This document shows positions 46,696 through 55,122 of a DNA stretch of 64,000 bases, piece after piece. The stretch is from Oceanobacillus arenosus. GTDB taxonomy: Bacteria > Bacillota > Bacilli > Bacillales > Amphibacillaceae. A program made the translations under genes and the position numbers. The DNA is taken from the NCBI RefSeq assembly GCF_003369575.1, contig NZ_PIOC01000012.1, forward strand, positions 124,001 to 188,000, given 5' to 3'. The notes beneath the pieces are model-generated. The model was not told the DNA's origin, searched no databases, and saw nothing but the letters and a program-made list of their open reading frames with translations. The stretch's first letter is position 1. Each line of letters starts with the position of its first letter.

Positions 46696-47463
46696 TTAAA
46701 TACTCTCCTCGCTCATTATTTCTTCATGCTTTTGTAGTTTTTTTCGGTAGATTCTTTTCGCTAATTGGATACTAACTTCATAAATTAAAATAAGTGGTAT
46801 CGAAATAATTAATGGCAAGATAAAATCAGGAGCTGGCGTGATAATGGTACTAACAACAACCAATGCAAAATATGCATATCTCCTATTTTTCTCTAAAAAC
46901 TTTGGTGTAAGAATTCCGATACTAGTTAAGAACATAACTACAATTGGTAGCTCAAAAAGGACTGCAATAGGTATTGTTACTTGCATTAGAAACTTGAAAT
47001 ATTTGTCAATCGTAAACATGATTTCAAACATTCCATTATTTAAAGAAAGTAAGAATGGGATGAGTGACTTGGTAAACATTAAGTATCCGAATATTAATCC
47101 AACTATAAATAAGATAAATGTGGCAGGAATATATGCTAGAGTTGCGCGTTGTTCCCACGCTGTTAGTCCAGGTTTAACAAATGCCCAGATTTGATATGTT
47201 AAAATAGGGATACTTCCGACTATTGCAATTAGCCCAGCCATTGAGAAATAAATCCAAATAATTTCACTTGGCCCGATTGCTGTTAGTTTGAATTCCAAAT
47301 CTTTAACAAAGAACGCGTAAATTTCTTCTACATAGATAAAACCAACAATAAATAGGATTATAAATAATATTGCGGTTACAATCAATCGATTTCTAAGCTC
47401 AGATAAATGACCGACGAAATCCATTTCCTTTTCGTCAACCGTTACTTTTCTATCCTCTTCCAT
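46696..47463 (-). CDS. tatC: Twin-arginine translocase subunit TatC
   Basis: 255-residue, six-TM receptor for twin-arginine signal peptides. Family signatures: MDFVGHLSELRNRLI at the N-terminus with the conserved E of HLSEL, a periplasmic loop, YQIWAFVKPGLTAWEQR, ATFILFIVGLIFGYLM, FEIMFTIDKYFKFL, LFELPIVVMFL and RRYAYFALVVVSTIITPAPDF near TM5/6. GGGGTG before ATG 47463. It is downstream of two tatA genes, giving a complete two-component Tat system. Confidence 0.94.
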   Translation of the reverse strand: MEEDRKVTVDEKEMDFVGHLSELRNRLIVTAILFIILFIVGFIYVEEIYAFFVKDLEFKLTAIGPSEIIWIYFSMAGLIAIVGSIPILTYQIWAFVKPGLTAWEQRATLAYIPATFILFIVGLIFGYLMFTKSLIPFLLSLNNGMFEIMFTIDKYFKFLMQVTIPIAVLFELPIVVMFLTSIGILTPKFLEKNRRYAYFALVVVSTIITPAPDFILPLIISIPLILIYEVSIQLAKRIYRKKLQKHEEIMSEESI

Positions 47464-47554
47464 TCATTAACACCCCTTAGGATTAAAGCAGAAAAGAAGA
47501 TGTAAGGTTTAATGACCCCTCACACCTTCATTGTCGTTCTATTTTTATTTATTC

Positions 47555-47716
47555 TTATTTTTTATCGTCATCAACAATGTCTTTTGCAGCATTTTTGAAT
47601 TCTCTTAAAGAAGTACCAAACGATTTGCCTATTTCCGGCAGCTTAGAAGGTCCAAAAACAACTAAAGCAACGATCAAAATTAAGATTAATCCTGGTACTC
47701 CAATACTATTAAGCAT
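47555..47716 (-). CDS. tatA: Twin-arginine translocase subunit TatA, second copy
   Basis: 53 residues: [20 protein letters not shown], then the hinge FGPSKLPEIGKSFGTSLREFKNAAKDIVDDDKK. It has the TatA plan of one TM helix, the FGP hinge and an amphipathic helix, but a very short acidic tail. It is very similar to the tatA copy 15 nt upstream (almost identical TM and hinge), evidently a tandem duplication. ATG 47716 has GGAG 7 nt upstream. TatC follows 92 nt downstream. Confidence 0.9.
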   Translation of the reverse strand: MLNSIGVPGLILILIVALVVFGPSKLPEIGKSFGTSLREFKNAAKDIVDDDKK

Positions 47717-47731
47717 ATCATCACTCCAAGA

Positions 47732-47938
47732 TTATTTAATTTCTTTCTGATTAACGATTCCTTTTGCCTCATCTATTTCTTCTTTTGCATCGCTTGTTAT
47801 CTCGCGAGCAGAGTTCTTAAATTCACGCAATGTTTGTCCAGCAGCCTTACCGATTTCTGGTAATTTTTTAGGACCAAAAATAACGAGTGCAATGATTAAG
47901 ATTAAGATTAATCCTGGTATTCCTATACTATTCAACAT
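47732..47938 (-). CDS. tatA: Twin-arginine translocase subunit TatA, first copy
   Basis: 68 residues with the TM helix [15 protein letters not shown], hinge [27 protein letters not shown] and a longer charged tail ([19 protein letters not shown]). TatA oligomers form the protein-conducting part of the Tat system; the protein also takes the TatB role in Gram-positive two-component systems. First gene of tatA-tatA-tatC on minus; GAAGGTG lies 7 nt before ATG 47938. Confidence 0.93.
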   Translation of the reverse strand: MLNSIGIPGLILILIIALVIFGPKKLPEIGKAAGQTLREFKNSAREITSDAKEEIDEAKGIVNQKEIK

Positions 47939-48076
47939 AAGTACACCTTCTTTACCTGATAATGTTCTAAATTACATAATTATTAATATTATCATACAAG
48001 TACATAGTAACATGTTTATCTTCTTTAAAACAAGTTCTATTGGCACTATTGAAATAAAAATGATCGATATAGTCGC

Positions 48077-48568
48077 TTATCCTTTACGATCATATTGTAG
48101 GAAGTAATAGTCGTAAGGATTTTTGTCATCTTTATCACCCTTTACTTTAGAGGTCAACGTCCAATCTCCTTCTGCAAAAGTCGGAAAATATGTATCACCA
48201 TCAAAATCATGGTCAATGAATGTAATATACATTCGATCAGCAATCGGCATGACTTGTGTAAATATATTTCCGCCACCAATGACAAAATACTCATTCTTAG
48301 GGTTCTGCTTCTCCCATTCCTGAATCTTCGACAATTCATTTATTACGTCAACATTTTCAGGGCACTTATAGTCTTGACGCGTTAATACAACATTCTTTCG
48401 ATTAGGTAAAGCCCCACCCATGGATTCATAGGTTTTTCTTCCCATGATAATTGTATTTCCAGTTGTTTTTTCTTTAAAAAATCGTAAGTCTTTCGGCAGG
48501 CGCCATGGCAGCTGATTATTAATCCCGATAACATGATTACGATCCATAGCTACTAATAAAGAGATCAT
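48077..48568 (-). CDS. dfrA: Dihydrofolate reductase
   Basis: 163-residue DHFR, NADPH-dependent reduction of dihydrofolate. Motifs: ISLLVAMDRNHVIGINNQLPWRLPKDLRFFKEKT with the catalytic acid D/E of the LPWRLP loop region (D27 type), GNTIIMGRKTYESMG, NVVLTRQDY and FVIGGGNIFTQVM (NADPH). The pair thyA-dfrA is the usual folate/dTMP unit: ThyA makes dihydrofolate, which DfrA recycles. It lies 22 nt downstream of thyA. Confidence 0.96.
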   Translation of the reverse strand: MISLLVAMDRNHVIGINNQLPWRLPKDLRFFKEKTTGNTIIMGRKTYESMGGALPNRKNVVLTRQDYKCPENVDVINELSKIQEWEKQNPKNEYFVIGGGNIFTQVMPIADRMYITFIDHDFDGDTYFPTFAEGDWTLTSKVKGDKDDKNPYDYYFLQYDRKG

Positions 48569-48590
48569 CTATATTCCTCCTCTTACTTTT

Positions 48591-49547
48591 TTATACTGCG
48601 ATTGGTGCTTTAATTCCTGGATGTGGATCATATCCAATCAGTTCGAAATCCGACAGTTCAAAATCAAAAATGGAAGCTTTCTCTTTGTTAATTTTAATTT
48701 GTGGGAATGCTTTTGGTTCTCTAGCTAACTGGGTTTTTATTTGTTCCAGATGATTGGAGTAAATATGCGCATCCCCCAATGTATGAATAAATTCTCCTAC
48801 CTCTAATTCACATTCATGTGCAATTAGGTGTGTGAGTAATGCATAGCTCGCGATATTAAATGGTACTCCAAGGAATACATCTGCACTTCGTTGATACAAT
48901 TGGCAGGATAATTTTCCGTCAGCAACATAGAACTGGAACAGGGTGTGACATGGTGGCAACGCCATGCTTGGAATATCTTCCGGATTCCATGCCGAAACGA
49001 TATGTCTGCGGGAATTAGGATTAGTACGAATCGATTCAATTACATCCTTTAATTGGTCAATACTTTCATTTTGAGAGGTTTTCCAGTCTCGCCATTGTTT
49101 CCCATACACAAAACCAAGGTCACCATATTTTTCTGCGAATGCTGCATCTTCAAGGACCTTCTCCTTAAAACAATCCATTTCTTCCATATAAACTTTGTTA
49201 AACTCAGGATCCTGTTGACTGCGTATACCAAAATTGGTCATATCTGGACCGGAATAATCATCACTAGATACCCATCGTTCAAATGCCCATTCATTCCAGA
49301 TATTATTGTTATTCTCTAGTAAATAACGGATATTTGTATCCCCTTTAATAAACCAGAGAAGCTCCGACGCGACTAAGCGGAAGGGAACTCTTTTAGTAGT
49401 TAATAGTGGAAACCCTTCGCTTAAATCAAAACGCATTTGATGCCCGAATATAGAGTATGTTCCTGTATTTGTCCGATCGTCTTTCACTGCGGCATTTTCT
49501 AATATATAATTACACAGGTTTAAGTAAGCTTGTTCACCTTTAATCAT
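48591..49547 (-). CDS. thyA: Thymidylate synthase ThyA
   Basis: 318-residue ThyA, which methylates dUMP using methylene-THF. It has the catalytic cysteine in [13 protein letters not shown], the dUMP contacts [19 protein letters not shown] and [10 protein letters not shown], and the C-terminal [14 protein letters not shown]. The ~50-residue insert relative to E. coli ThyA (264 aa), with [12 protein letters not shown], is usual in this group (L. casei type, 316 aa). Forms an operon with dfrA. Confidence 0.97.
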   Translation of the reverse strand: MIKGEQAYLNLCNYILENAAVKDDRTNTGTYSIFGHQMRFDLSEGFPLLTTKRVPFRLVASELLWFIKGDTNIRYLLENNNNIWNEWAFERWVSSDDYSGPDMTNFGIRSQQDPEFNKVYMEEMDCFKEKVLEDAAFAEKYGDLGFVYGKQWRDWKTSQNESIDQLKDVIESIRTNPNSRRHIVSAWNPEDIPSMALPPCHTLFQFYVADGKLSCQLYQRSADVFLGVPFNIASYALLTHLIAHECELEVGEFIHTLGDAHIYSNHLEQIKTQLAREPKAFPQIKINKEKASIFDFELSDFELIGYDPHPGIKAPIAV

Positions 49548-49639
49548 GGGATTATTCCCTCCATTACTTCATTTTATTTATCTATTAATAAGCATAATGC
49601 ACCTATTGTAACATAACGTTAATTATTAATTAACTTGCT

Positions 49640-50230
49640 TTACCATTCTTTAAAAAATTGCTCCAAATATCGCTCCATAAACCGGTGACGACTTATAGCC
49701 ATTTCCTTTGCCTTTGTTGTATGTAGTAAATCATATAGCTTTAATAACTTATCATAAAAATGTTGGATTGACGTGTTTTTCTCTGTATGATGATGGATCA
49801 TTTGCTGTTTTGCACCGCCATATGCAAAAGTTCTAGCAATTCCAATAGCACCGATGGCATCCATACGGTCTGAGTCCTGTACAATTCTTCCCTCTAATGA
49901 AGCTGGAACTTGCACCCCTTTGCTAAAAGAAACATCGGTAATAATCTGATTAATGGTTTCCATTTGTTCCGCTGTTAATCCAATAGATTTTAGAAAAGAA
50001 TTCATTGCTTTCACATTTTCTTCTGGATGCCCAAATAGTTTCGCATCGCCAACATCATGGAACAGTGCAGCCGCTTCACATATAAATAAATCCGCTTCTT
50101 CGTCCATTGCAATCTGCACAGCTGTCTGTGCAACCCGGTTCATATGATAATAATCATGACCAGTTATATCATCATGGAATATCTGAAAAACATACTCTCT
50201 AATTCTCGTTAGTTTCTCTCTATCATTCAT
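49640..50230 (-). CDS. ypgQ: HD-domain phosphohydrolase (YpgQ family)
   Basis: 196-residue HD-superfamily protein. Metal ligands: H in GHDYYHMNRV (residues ~25-35), the HD pair in AALFHDVGDAKLFG, and D in QDSDRMDAIGAIGIART. YpgQ of B. subtilis is a manganese-dependent (deoxy)nucleoside triphosphate pyrophosphohydrolase; by family similarity it may clean up dNTPs, in keeping with its position upstream of thyA-dfrA on the same strand, 92 nt away. ATG 50230 has GGGGTG 8 nt upstream. Confidence 0.85.
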   Translation of the reverse strand: MNDREKLTRIREYVFQIFHDDITGHDYYHMNRVAQTAVQIAMDEEADLFICEAAALFHDVGDAKLFGHPEENVKAMNSFLKSIGLTAEQMETINQIITDVSFSKGVQVPASLEGRIVQDSDRMDAIGAIGIARTFAYGGAKQQMIHHHTEKNTSIQHFYDKLLKLYDLLHTTKAKEMAISRHRFMERYLEQFFKEW

Positions 50231-50363
50231 TTGATACCCACCCCTCGTCTACTTCTTAATAACTATAATAATGATAAGGCTACCATCGTTCAACTAATTA
50301 AGTAGATATCATCACAATAAGTTAAAATCATTGACTAGTATAAAGAATTAAAATAAATTAGAT

Positions 50364-50457
50364 AGTAGGAAAAGAAGAAGTACGGATCCGTTAATGACAC
50401 AGGCAACTTCTGTGGATGAACTTAAGGTCCTACTCTTCTATCGATGTTGCCTTTTTT
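50364..50457 (+). ncRNA. Candidate small RNA (~95 nt) between ypgQ and ypwA
   Basis: The gap between ypgQ and ypwA holds a possible free-standing transcript. A promoter TTGACT (50331-50336) with TAAATT (50354-50359) at 17 bp would start near 50366. The RNA can form AGTAGG (50364-50369) / CCTACT (50429-50434), an internal hairpin CACAG / CTGTG (50398-50414), and GGCAAC (50402-50407) / GTTGCC (50446-50451) just before T6. The third pairing overlaps the hairpin loop, giving a pseudoknot-like or alternative fold. No open frame or ribosome site is present. It is a proposal from hand folding only. Confidence 0.5.
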
Positions 50458-50540
50458 AATGGGCTATGGATTTATTCAACTGGAGGAAGGTGAATGTGGC
50501 CCGTAAGCTGCAAATGTAGTTGAAAAATAATAAATAGCAC

Positions 50541-50578
50541 AAGGCAGTGCCCATTATAAAATGGAGCACTGCCTTTTT
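50541..50578. terminator. Strong hairpin terminator
   Basis: AAGGCAGTGC(C)CAT / ATG(G)(A)GCACTGCCTT, 10 + 3 bp, then T5 on +. It can end a + transcript from the candidate small RNA region (read-through) and partly a minus transcript of ypwA. Confidence 0.8.
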
Positions 50579-50588
50579 AAAATACTCT

Positions 50589-50642
50589 TTTTATCCCGAA
50601 TTAACTGGCTGTAAGACCCCCACTTAATGAAGTTTCACTTTA
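50589..50642. repeat. Repeat family B, short (deleted) copy
   Basis: TTATCCCGAATTAACTGGCTGTAAGACCCCC is joined directly to ACTTAATGAAGTTTCACTTTA. Both ends match the full copy at 55762-55917, but the ~100-bp middle is missing; the junction lies in a shared run of C. The last three bases are the ypwA stop codon (read on minus). Confidence 0.85.
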
Positions 50643-52136
50643 TTGATAGATTGCAGTATACTTCTTCGTTAGATATTCTACAAGATAATCAGGGTTTAGT
50701 TGTTCTTTTGTTACATCTTCAATAATCTCTAATGGCTTCTTCATTTTTCCATACTGATGAATATTCTTTGACAGCCATTCAAGAATTGGTGCAAAGTTTC
50801 CAGATGCAACCAATTTATCTATGTTCATTTCATCTGCTAATGTATGATGAATTTGTGCAGCATACATATATCCAAGAGCATAAGAAGGGAAATAACCAAA
50901 ATCTCCACCTGCCCAGTGAATATCCTGCAGCACGCCTTCCCTGTCTGAAGGAGGCTCAATTCCTAAATATTCTACCATCAATTTATTCCATAAATCTGTT
51001 AAATCCTTAACTGCAATATCCCCATTAATTAAGCCTTTTTCTAATTCATAGCGAATCATTATATGCAGGGCGTATGTCAGTTCATCTGCTTCAATTCGAA
51101 TAAACGATGGCTTTACTTCATTAATGGAACGGTAAAACTCATCCAATGAAACATTCTTAAATGAATCAGGTGCATAAGATCTGAATAATTCATAATAATG
51201 CTCCCAAAATGACTTGCTTCTGCCGATTAAATTCTCCCAAAATAGTGACTGTGATTCATGTATTCCCATTGAAGTTCCACTTGCAAGCGGAGTACGTGCT
51301 AAGTCCTTACTAACATTCTGTTCATACAATGCATGCCCGCCTTCATGGATAATCCCAAACACTGCCATGCGGAAATCTTCTTCATCATATCTTGTTGTAA
51401 TACGAACATCACTGCCATTTAATGTGATTTCGAATGGATGGATTGTATCATCAAGTCTTCCAGAATCAAAATCATAGCCAATTTGTTTCAGTACTTCAAC
51501 CGAAAAAGCTTCCTGCTTCTCTTTAGGGAAATGTCCCTTAAGAACTGACGGATCAGGTTTCGCTTTACTGCTTTTTACCTTTTCGACTAAGTCTGTTAAT
51601 GAAGTCCTTAACTTGGAAAAAACACCGTCAAGCATTTTTGTTGTCACACCAGGTTCGAAGTTATGCAACAATGCATCATAAACATTATCTTCATAACCCC
51701 AGTAGTTTGCGAATTTCTTATTGTATTCAACCAGCTGTTCTAAATAAGGCTGGAATAGAGCAAAATCTGCTTTCTCGCGTGCCTCCTGCCAAACAGCTTC
51801 TGATTTCGATTGAAGCATGACATATTCTTTAAATTCATTGCTTGGAATCTTACTGCTTTTATTATAAGTTTCTTCGCATTCTTCCACTGCTTTTTTAATA
51901 ATTTCATTCGTTGTCTTACCCTTTAGCCGATCGATAAAGCTCTTCATTTGCTCGGAAGTCTCTAAAGTATGCAGTTTATGTGCTAGGAAGCCAACAACCT
52001 CTGAACGCTGTTCCACACCATTTTTCGGAATCTTTGTCCGCATATCCCATTGTGCTAGCGCGATCACTTCACGGTAGCTATCCATTTCTTTTAATAATTC
52101 CAGGAAATCCTGTTCGATTGATTCGATTTGTTTCAA
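50640..52136 (-). CDS. ypwA: Carboxypeptidase Taq family metallopeptidase (M32)
   Basis: 498-residue M32 carboxypeptidase (B. subtilis YpwA, ~501 aa). The zinc motif HEGGH starts at H264 (GIIHEGGHALYEQN) and the third ligand is in GIHESQSLFWENLIG; other family pieces are IRIEADELTYALHIMIRYELEK and DIHWAGGDFGYFPSYALGYMYAAQ. It removes C-terminal residues with broad specificity. Its stop codon TAA is the terminal triplet of a family B repeat. AAGGGGG lies 7 nt before the start. Confidence 0.95.
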   Translation of the reverse strand: MKQIESIEQDFLELLKEMDSYREVIALAQWDMRTKIPKNGVEQRSEVVGFLAHKLHTLETSEQMKSFIDRLKGKTTNEIIKKAVEECEETYNKSSKIPSNEFKEYVMLQSKSEAVWQEAREKADFALFQPYLEQLVEYNKKFANYWGYEDNVYDALLHNFEPGVTTKMLDGVFSKLRTSLTDLVEKVKSSKAKPDPSVLKGHFPKEKQEAFSVEVLKQIGYDFDSGRLDDTIHPFEITLNGSDVRITTRYDEEDFRMAVFGIIHEGGHALYEQNVSKDLARTPLASGTSMGIHESQSLFWENLIGRSKSFWEHYYELFRSYAPDSFKNVSLDEFYRSINEVKPSFIRIEADELTYALHIMIRYELEKGLINGDIAVKDLTDLWNKLMVEYLGIEPPSDREGVLQDIHWAGGDFGYFPSYALGYMYAAQIHHTLADEMNIDKLVASGNFAPILEWLSKNIHQYGKMKKPLEIIEDVTKEQLNPDYLVEYLTKKYTAIYQ

Positions 52137-52205
52137 AGTTATTCCCCCTTAACTATTTCTCCAAAATATTGATAATAGTTTTTAATAAACACAAGTAACA
52201 TTATT

Positions 52206-52247
52206 ATATATTAAGAAGCATTGATATATCAATGCTTCTTAATATAT
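52206..52247. other. Perfect 42-bp palindrome upstream of ypwA
   Basis: Two 21-bp arms, ATATATTAAGAAGCATTGATA and its exact reverse complement, with no spacer. It lies 70 bp upstream of the ypwA start and about 120 bp before the DUF5661 gene. No T run is present. It could be a cruciform-forming site, operator or the fused ends of a small element. Confidence 0.9.
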
Positions 52248-52366
52248 GTAGAAATGCTTAACCAGAAGGTGACTAAATGTTGAAATTGCGGTGCTAGTTA
52301 AGACATGCTCATGAATAGGTAATTAACATATATTGTTGGTAACTAAATGTTTAGGGGAGATGTGTT

Positions 52367-52753
52367 TTGTACTACAATAATCCGTATGTTTACCACTTTT
52401 CTAACGGTTATAGCTATTGCACGCTATATCTGAATCCAATAATTCGAAGTTCAACTTTGTATGGAAATAATCGATCTGAAACTAGCGTTAAGTCTTTTTC
52501 TAAAGAGGAGGCAGAAGCGATTGCTTTACTTTTAGGTATTGATTTTGCTAAAAGTAAGTTTGATTTAAATGAGTTTTGGATGGGAGTAAATACAGAGCTT
52601 GAACATGGAAGAATATCCAGCGAAACTAATGTTACAAACGATAATCCTATTATTACTGGGAAAATAGCACTTGCCCATCTTAACGAGTTTCCTGATTACT
52701 ACAAAAGATTAAAACTACTTGAGGAAGAAGCAAAAGCCTATTGGAATAAATGA
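52367..52753 (+). CDS. DUF5661 family protein
   Basis: 128-residue protein whose second half matches the DUF5661 pattern: FSKEEAEAIALLLGIDFAKSKFDLNEFWMGVNTELEHG, then TNVTNDNPIITGKIALAHLNEFPDYYKRLKLLEEEAKAYW. The N-terminal 40 residues (MYYNNPYVYHFSNGYSY...) are Tyr/Asn-rich and unlike the family. Start is TTG 52367 after AGGGGAG. A conserved H-x-N-E-F-P-D and ELEHG suggest a metal or ligand site, but function is unknown. Isolated + strand gene among minus genes. Confidence 0.75.
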   Translation: MYYNNPYVYHFSNGYSYCTLYLNPIIRSSTLYGNNRSETSVKSFSKEEAEAIALLLGIDFAKSKFDLNEFWMGVNTELEHGRISSETNVTNDNPIITGKIALAHLNEFPDYYKRLKLLEEEAKAYWNK

Positions 52754-52885
52754 TTTAATTGAATATCTAAATAATAAAAATAAATGCCCGAAGGATTGAA
52801 AAGATACAGGTAAGAACTAGATAAAGGAATGAAGAATATTAAAACTAATGGATTAAAAATAAGCAAAATAGTATACATGAATCAA

Positions 52886-52933
52886 AAAAAGACGACTCTA
52901 AATTCAAAAAAATGAATTTGAGTCGTCTTTTTT
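52886..52933. terminator. Strong terminator downstream of ypsC region
   Basis: AAAAAGACGACTC(T)AAATTC / GAATTTGAGTCGTCTTTTT, 19 pairs with a single bulge and A-rich loop; works on both strands. On minus it directly follows the small basic ORF. Confidence 0.92.
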
Positions 52934-53057
52934 ATAACAAATATTTCGTTTCTTTGAAAAATCGTAAGTTCTTCAGTGGTCTCCACAAACGTGAGGGCTT
53001 TTTTCTTCCTATTAATAACCTTGTGATTCCAACCTTTTTTCTTAATCCAGACTTCAT
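52932..53057 (-). CDS. Putative 41-residue basic protein downstream of ypsC
   Basis: The frame MKSGLRKKVGITRLLIGRKK.. ends ..FKETKYLL and has 14 Lys/Arg in 41 residues. It lies 47 nt after ypsC on the same strand and its stop touches the arm of a strong terminator, as expected for the last gene of a transcript. There is no convincing ribosome site (GAG about 12 nt upstream), and the frame extends upstream without a start codon, so the evidence is mainly position and composition. The family is not recognised; a ribosome- or RNA-binding peptide is possible. Confidence 0.4.
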   Translation of the reverse strand: MKSGLRKKVGITRLLIGRKKPSRLWRPLKNLRFFKETKYLL

Positions 53058-53104
53058 TTTTTTAAATTTCTCTTGTCTTAACCCACCACTTGATATATAA
53101 AGTG

Positions 53105-54232
53105 TTATGCTTTTTCTCCAAAGTACTGATAGTAATTTGTCTCAATAAAGCCGTTAAATAATTTTCGTTTCTTTGTTGCTTGCATGCCGAATTGCTTTTC
53201 AAAAGCTGCAAATGCAGTGATGACATAAATATTCCATGTTGGATGGTTTTTCATAATCACCCCGAAATCTTTATAGAGCTCTGCAACAGATTCCTTATCA
53301 CTTAGACGCTCACCATAAGGAGGATTTGTGACAATATAGCCGTTTTCATTGCGAATGAATAGATCCTTCACCTGCATTTGCTTCCATGTAATTAAATCGC
53401 CCAATCCAGCTTCGATGGCATTATCACTCGCAATTTTAATTAGATTATGATCGATGTCGGAACCAATGATTTCTAGTTTTTGATCATAATTGGCAAGGTC
53501 TTCTGCTTCCTCAAACGCCTTTTGCCAATGTTGATTACGAATAAAACTCCAGTTCTCTGAGGCAAAATCACGATTAAAACCTGGTGCAATGTTTTGCCCA
53601 ATTAGAGCAGCCTCAATTGGAATGGTACCAGATCCACAGAAGGGGTCAATAAATGTGTATTCTGCCTTCCAATTCGTTAACAACACGAGTGCGGCAGCCA
53701 TTGTCTCTTTTAAAGGTGCATCGCCCTGTCCTACACGATAACCTCTTTTATGTAGTCCAGTGCCAGATGTGTCTAATGTTAACGTTACTTCGTCCTTTAA
53801 TAATGCGACTTCAATTTTGTATAATGCACCTGTCTCTGGCATTTTCGATACCATACCATATTTAAGCTTCAGTCGTTCAGCAATTGATTTTTTGACAATC
53901 TTTTGGCAATCAGGAACACTGTGTAATTGTGATTTAATGGATTTTCCAGATACAGGGAATTGCCCATCCTCTGCGATAAATTCTTCCCATGGAAGTGCCT
54001 TCGTGGATTCGAATAATTCATCAAAGGTGGTTGCGTTAAATTTCCCAACAAGAATCTTTACCCTGTCCGCTGTACGTAACCATAGATTACAGCGTGGAAT
54101 AGCTGAAACCGGCGCATCAAAGATTACCTTGCCATTCTCTACCGTTGCTTCATAGCCTAGCTGTTTTACTTCCTGTGCAACTACAGATTCTAGTCCCATA
54201 GCGGCTGTTGCTATTAATGTTATATTTTTCAT
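53105..54232 (-). CDS. ypsC: rRNA/tRNA guanine-N2 methyltransferase with THUMP domain (YpsC, RlmL-like)
   Basis: 375-residue class I methyltransferase with an N-terminal THUMP domain (residues ~45-155, RNA binding) and a Rossmann methyltransferase: YTFIDPFCGSGTIPIEAALIGQNIAPG (SAM, motif X/I), IIGSDIDHNLIKIASDNAI, and the catalytic YIVTNPPYGERLSDK (motif IV, NPPY) near residue 305. The RlmL/RlmKL group methylates 23S rRNA guanine; TrmN-type tRNA activity is an alternative. In B. subtilis ypsC is next to rnpB and gpsB, as here. Confidence 0.92.
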   Translation of the reverse strand: MKNITLIATAAMGLESVVAQEVKQLGYEATVENGKVIFDAPVSAIPRCNLWLRTADRVKILVGKFNATTFDELFESTKALPWEEFIAEDGQFPVSGKSIKSQLHSVPDCQKIVKKSIAERLKLKYGMVSKMPETGALYKIEVALLKDEVTLTLDTSGTGLHKRGYRVGQGDAPLKETMAAALVLLTNWKAEYTFIDPFCGSGTIPIEAALIGQNIAPGFNRDFASENWSFIRNQHWQKAFEEAEDLANYDQKLEIIGSDIDHNLIKIASDNAIEAGLGDLITWKQMQVKDLFIRNENGYIVTNPPYGERLSDKESVAELYKDFGVIMKNHPTWNIYVITAFAAFEKQFGMQATKKRKLFNGFIETNYYQYFGEKA

Positions 54233-54297
54233 ATATGAATTCCTCTCGTTACTAGGTTTAGTGTAGTCCTAGTTTATCACATTCAAGTAAAAATAAA

Positions 54298-54331
54298 AAA
54301 ACCTTTTTATAGCTGCTGCTATAAAAAGGTC
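54298..54331 (-). terminator. Terminator of rnpB
   Basis: Perfect 13-bp stem GCTATAAAAAGGT / ACCTTTTTATAGC (54301-54330) with a 4-nt loop; on minus followed by T6ATTTTT. Confidence 0.92.
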
Positions 54332-54345
54332 TAATGAATTAATTT

Positions 54346-54746
54346 AGGAGACCAATTAAATACTCGATAAGCCATGTTCTGTACCTTCGTACTGCAAACG
54401 GTGGTCATGCCTCGTACATTAGGTTGCAATCATCTATCTACAAGGATTTCCTTGTCCCTCTTTCGGTTGAATTCCCTACTAAAGGATGCCCCTACCATTA
54501 TTTGGGTTGCTCACTCGCGGGGTTTACCTCGTTCCACCTGAAATGTTTCCATTCCAGCTCCGTCACTGTGGCACTTTCAAGTATAATATTCCATATCCAA
54601 TAGGACTTAGGAATATTTCCTGCCGTTAACCATTGTTGGTTACCTTGACTTATGAATTCATCAAGCACGAACACTACAAACATCTCAGTTTGTGTGAGCA
54701 TGGACTTTCCTCTGCATAAACTGCAGCGATCACATGAGTATTTAAT
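54346..54746 (-). ncRNA. rnpB: RNase P RNA, Bacillus (B) type
   Basis: About 400 nt on minus. The 5' part has GATCGCTGCAG and GAGGAAAGTCCATGCTC, the conserved P3/P4 region of all bacterial RNase P RNAs; further on come GGTAAACCCCGCGAGTGAGC, and near the 3' end CAGAACATGGCTTATCGAG. Helix P1 pairs TTAAATACTC (5') with GAGTATTTAA (3'). The catalytic RNA of the ribozyme that matures tRNA 5' ends. Ends are placed from P1, with a few nt of uncertainty. Position between gpsB and ypsC is that of B. subtilis. Confidence 0.95.
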
Positions 54747-54804
54747 ATTAACCCTAGATTATATTATCATATTATTGCCTTCTTTACAATCCTTCGTCTA
54801 AATG

Positions 54805-55122
54805 TTAGTTGGTTTCTTCTTCTGCATCAATAAACTTTTTTCCAAAAACTTCTTTTTCTAGATTGGATAAACGCTTTAATACGTCGTAATTAACCTGGGT
54901 ATTTTGCTGAGCTACTCTCGTCCGTGTTGGCTGATCTGGTGTGCTCTTTTTAAGTTTATCGATTTCCTGCTGTAACCGAACTATTTCTTGATTAAATGCA
55001 TCATAATCCTGAATGATGATATCTAGAAATTCATCTACTTCCTCTTGATTATACCCTCGCATGGTTGTTTTAAAATCTTTTTCAAGAATTGCTTTGCCAT
55101 TTAACTGTGCGCGTTTACTCAT
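54805..55122 (-). CDS. gpsB: Cell division regulator GpsB
   Basis: 105-residue DivIVA-like protein. N-terminal DivIVA lipid-binding-like domain (residues ~8-65, with ILEKDFKTTMRGYNQEEVDEFLDIIIQDYDAFNQEI) leads into a coiled coil, and the C-terminal domain is short (YDVLKRLSNLEKEVFGKK). GpsB shuttles PBP1 between sidewall and division site; ponA for PBP1A is 2.5 kb away. ATG 55122 has GAGGTG 8 nt upstream. Confidence 0.95.
   Translation of the reverse strand: MSKRAQLNGKAILEKDFKTTMRGYNQEEVDEFLDIIIQDYDAFNQEIVRLQQEIDKLKKSTPDQPTRTRVAQQNTQVNYDVLKRLSNLEKEVFGKKFIDAEEETN

Noticed and set aside
50220-50640. T-box or riboswitch leader in the ypgQ-ypwA gap
   Set aside because: No T-box, no known riboswitch core recognised, and no gene follows on + that it could control.
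52912-53100. 62-codon + frame beginning in the terminator after ypsC
   Set aside because: It starts within a terminator stem and has no ribosome site; the minus-strand small basic frame is the better candidate.
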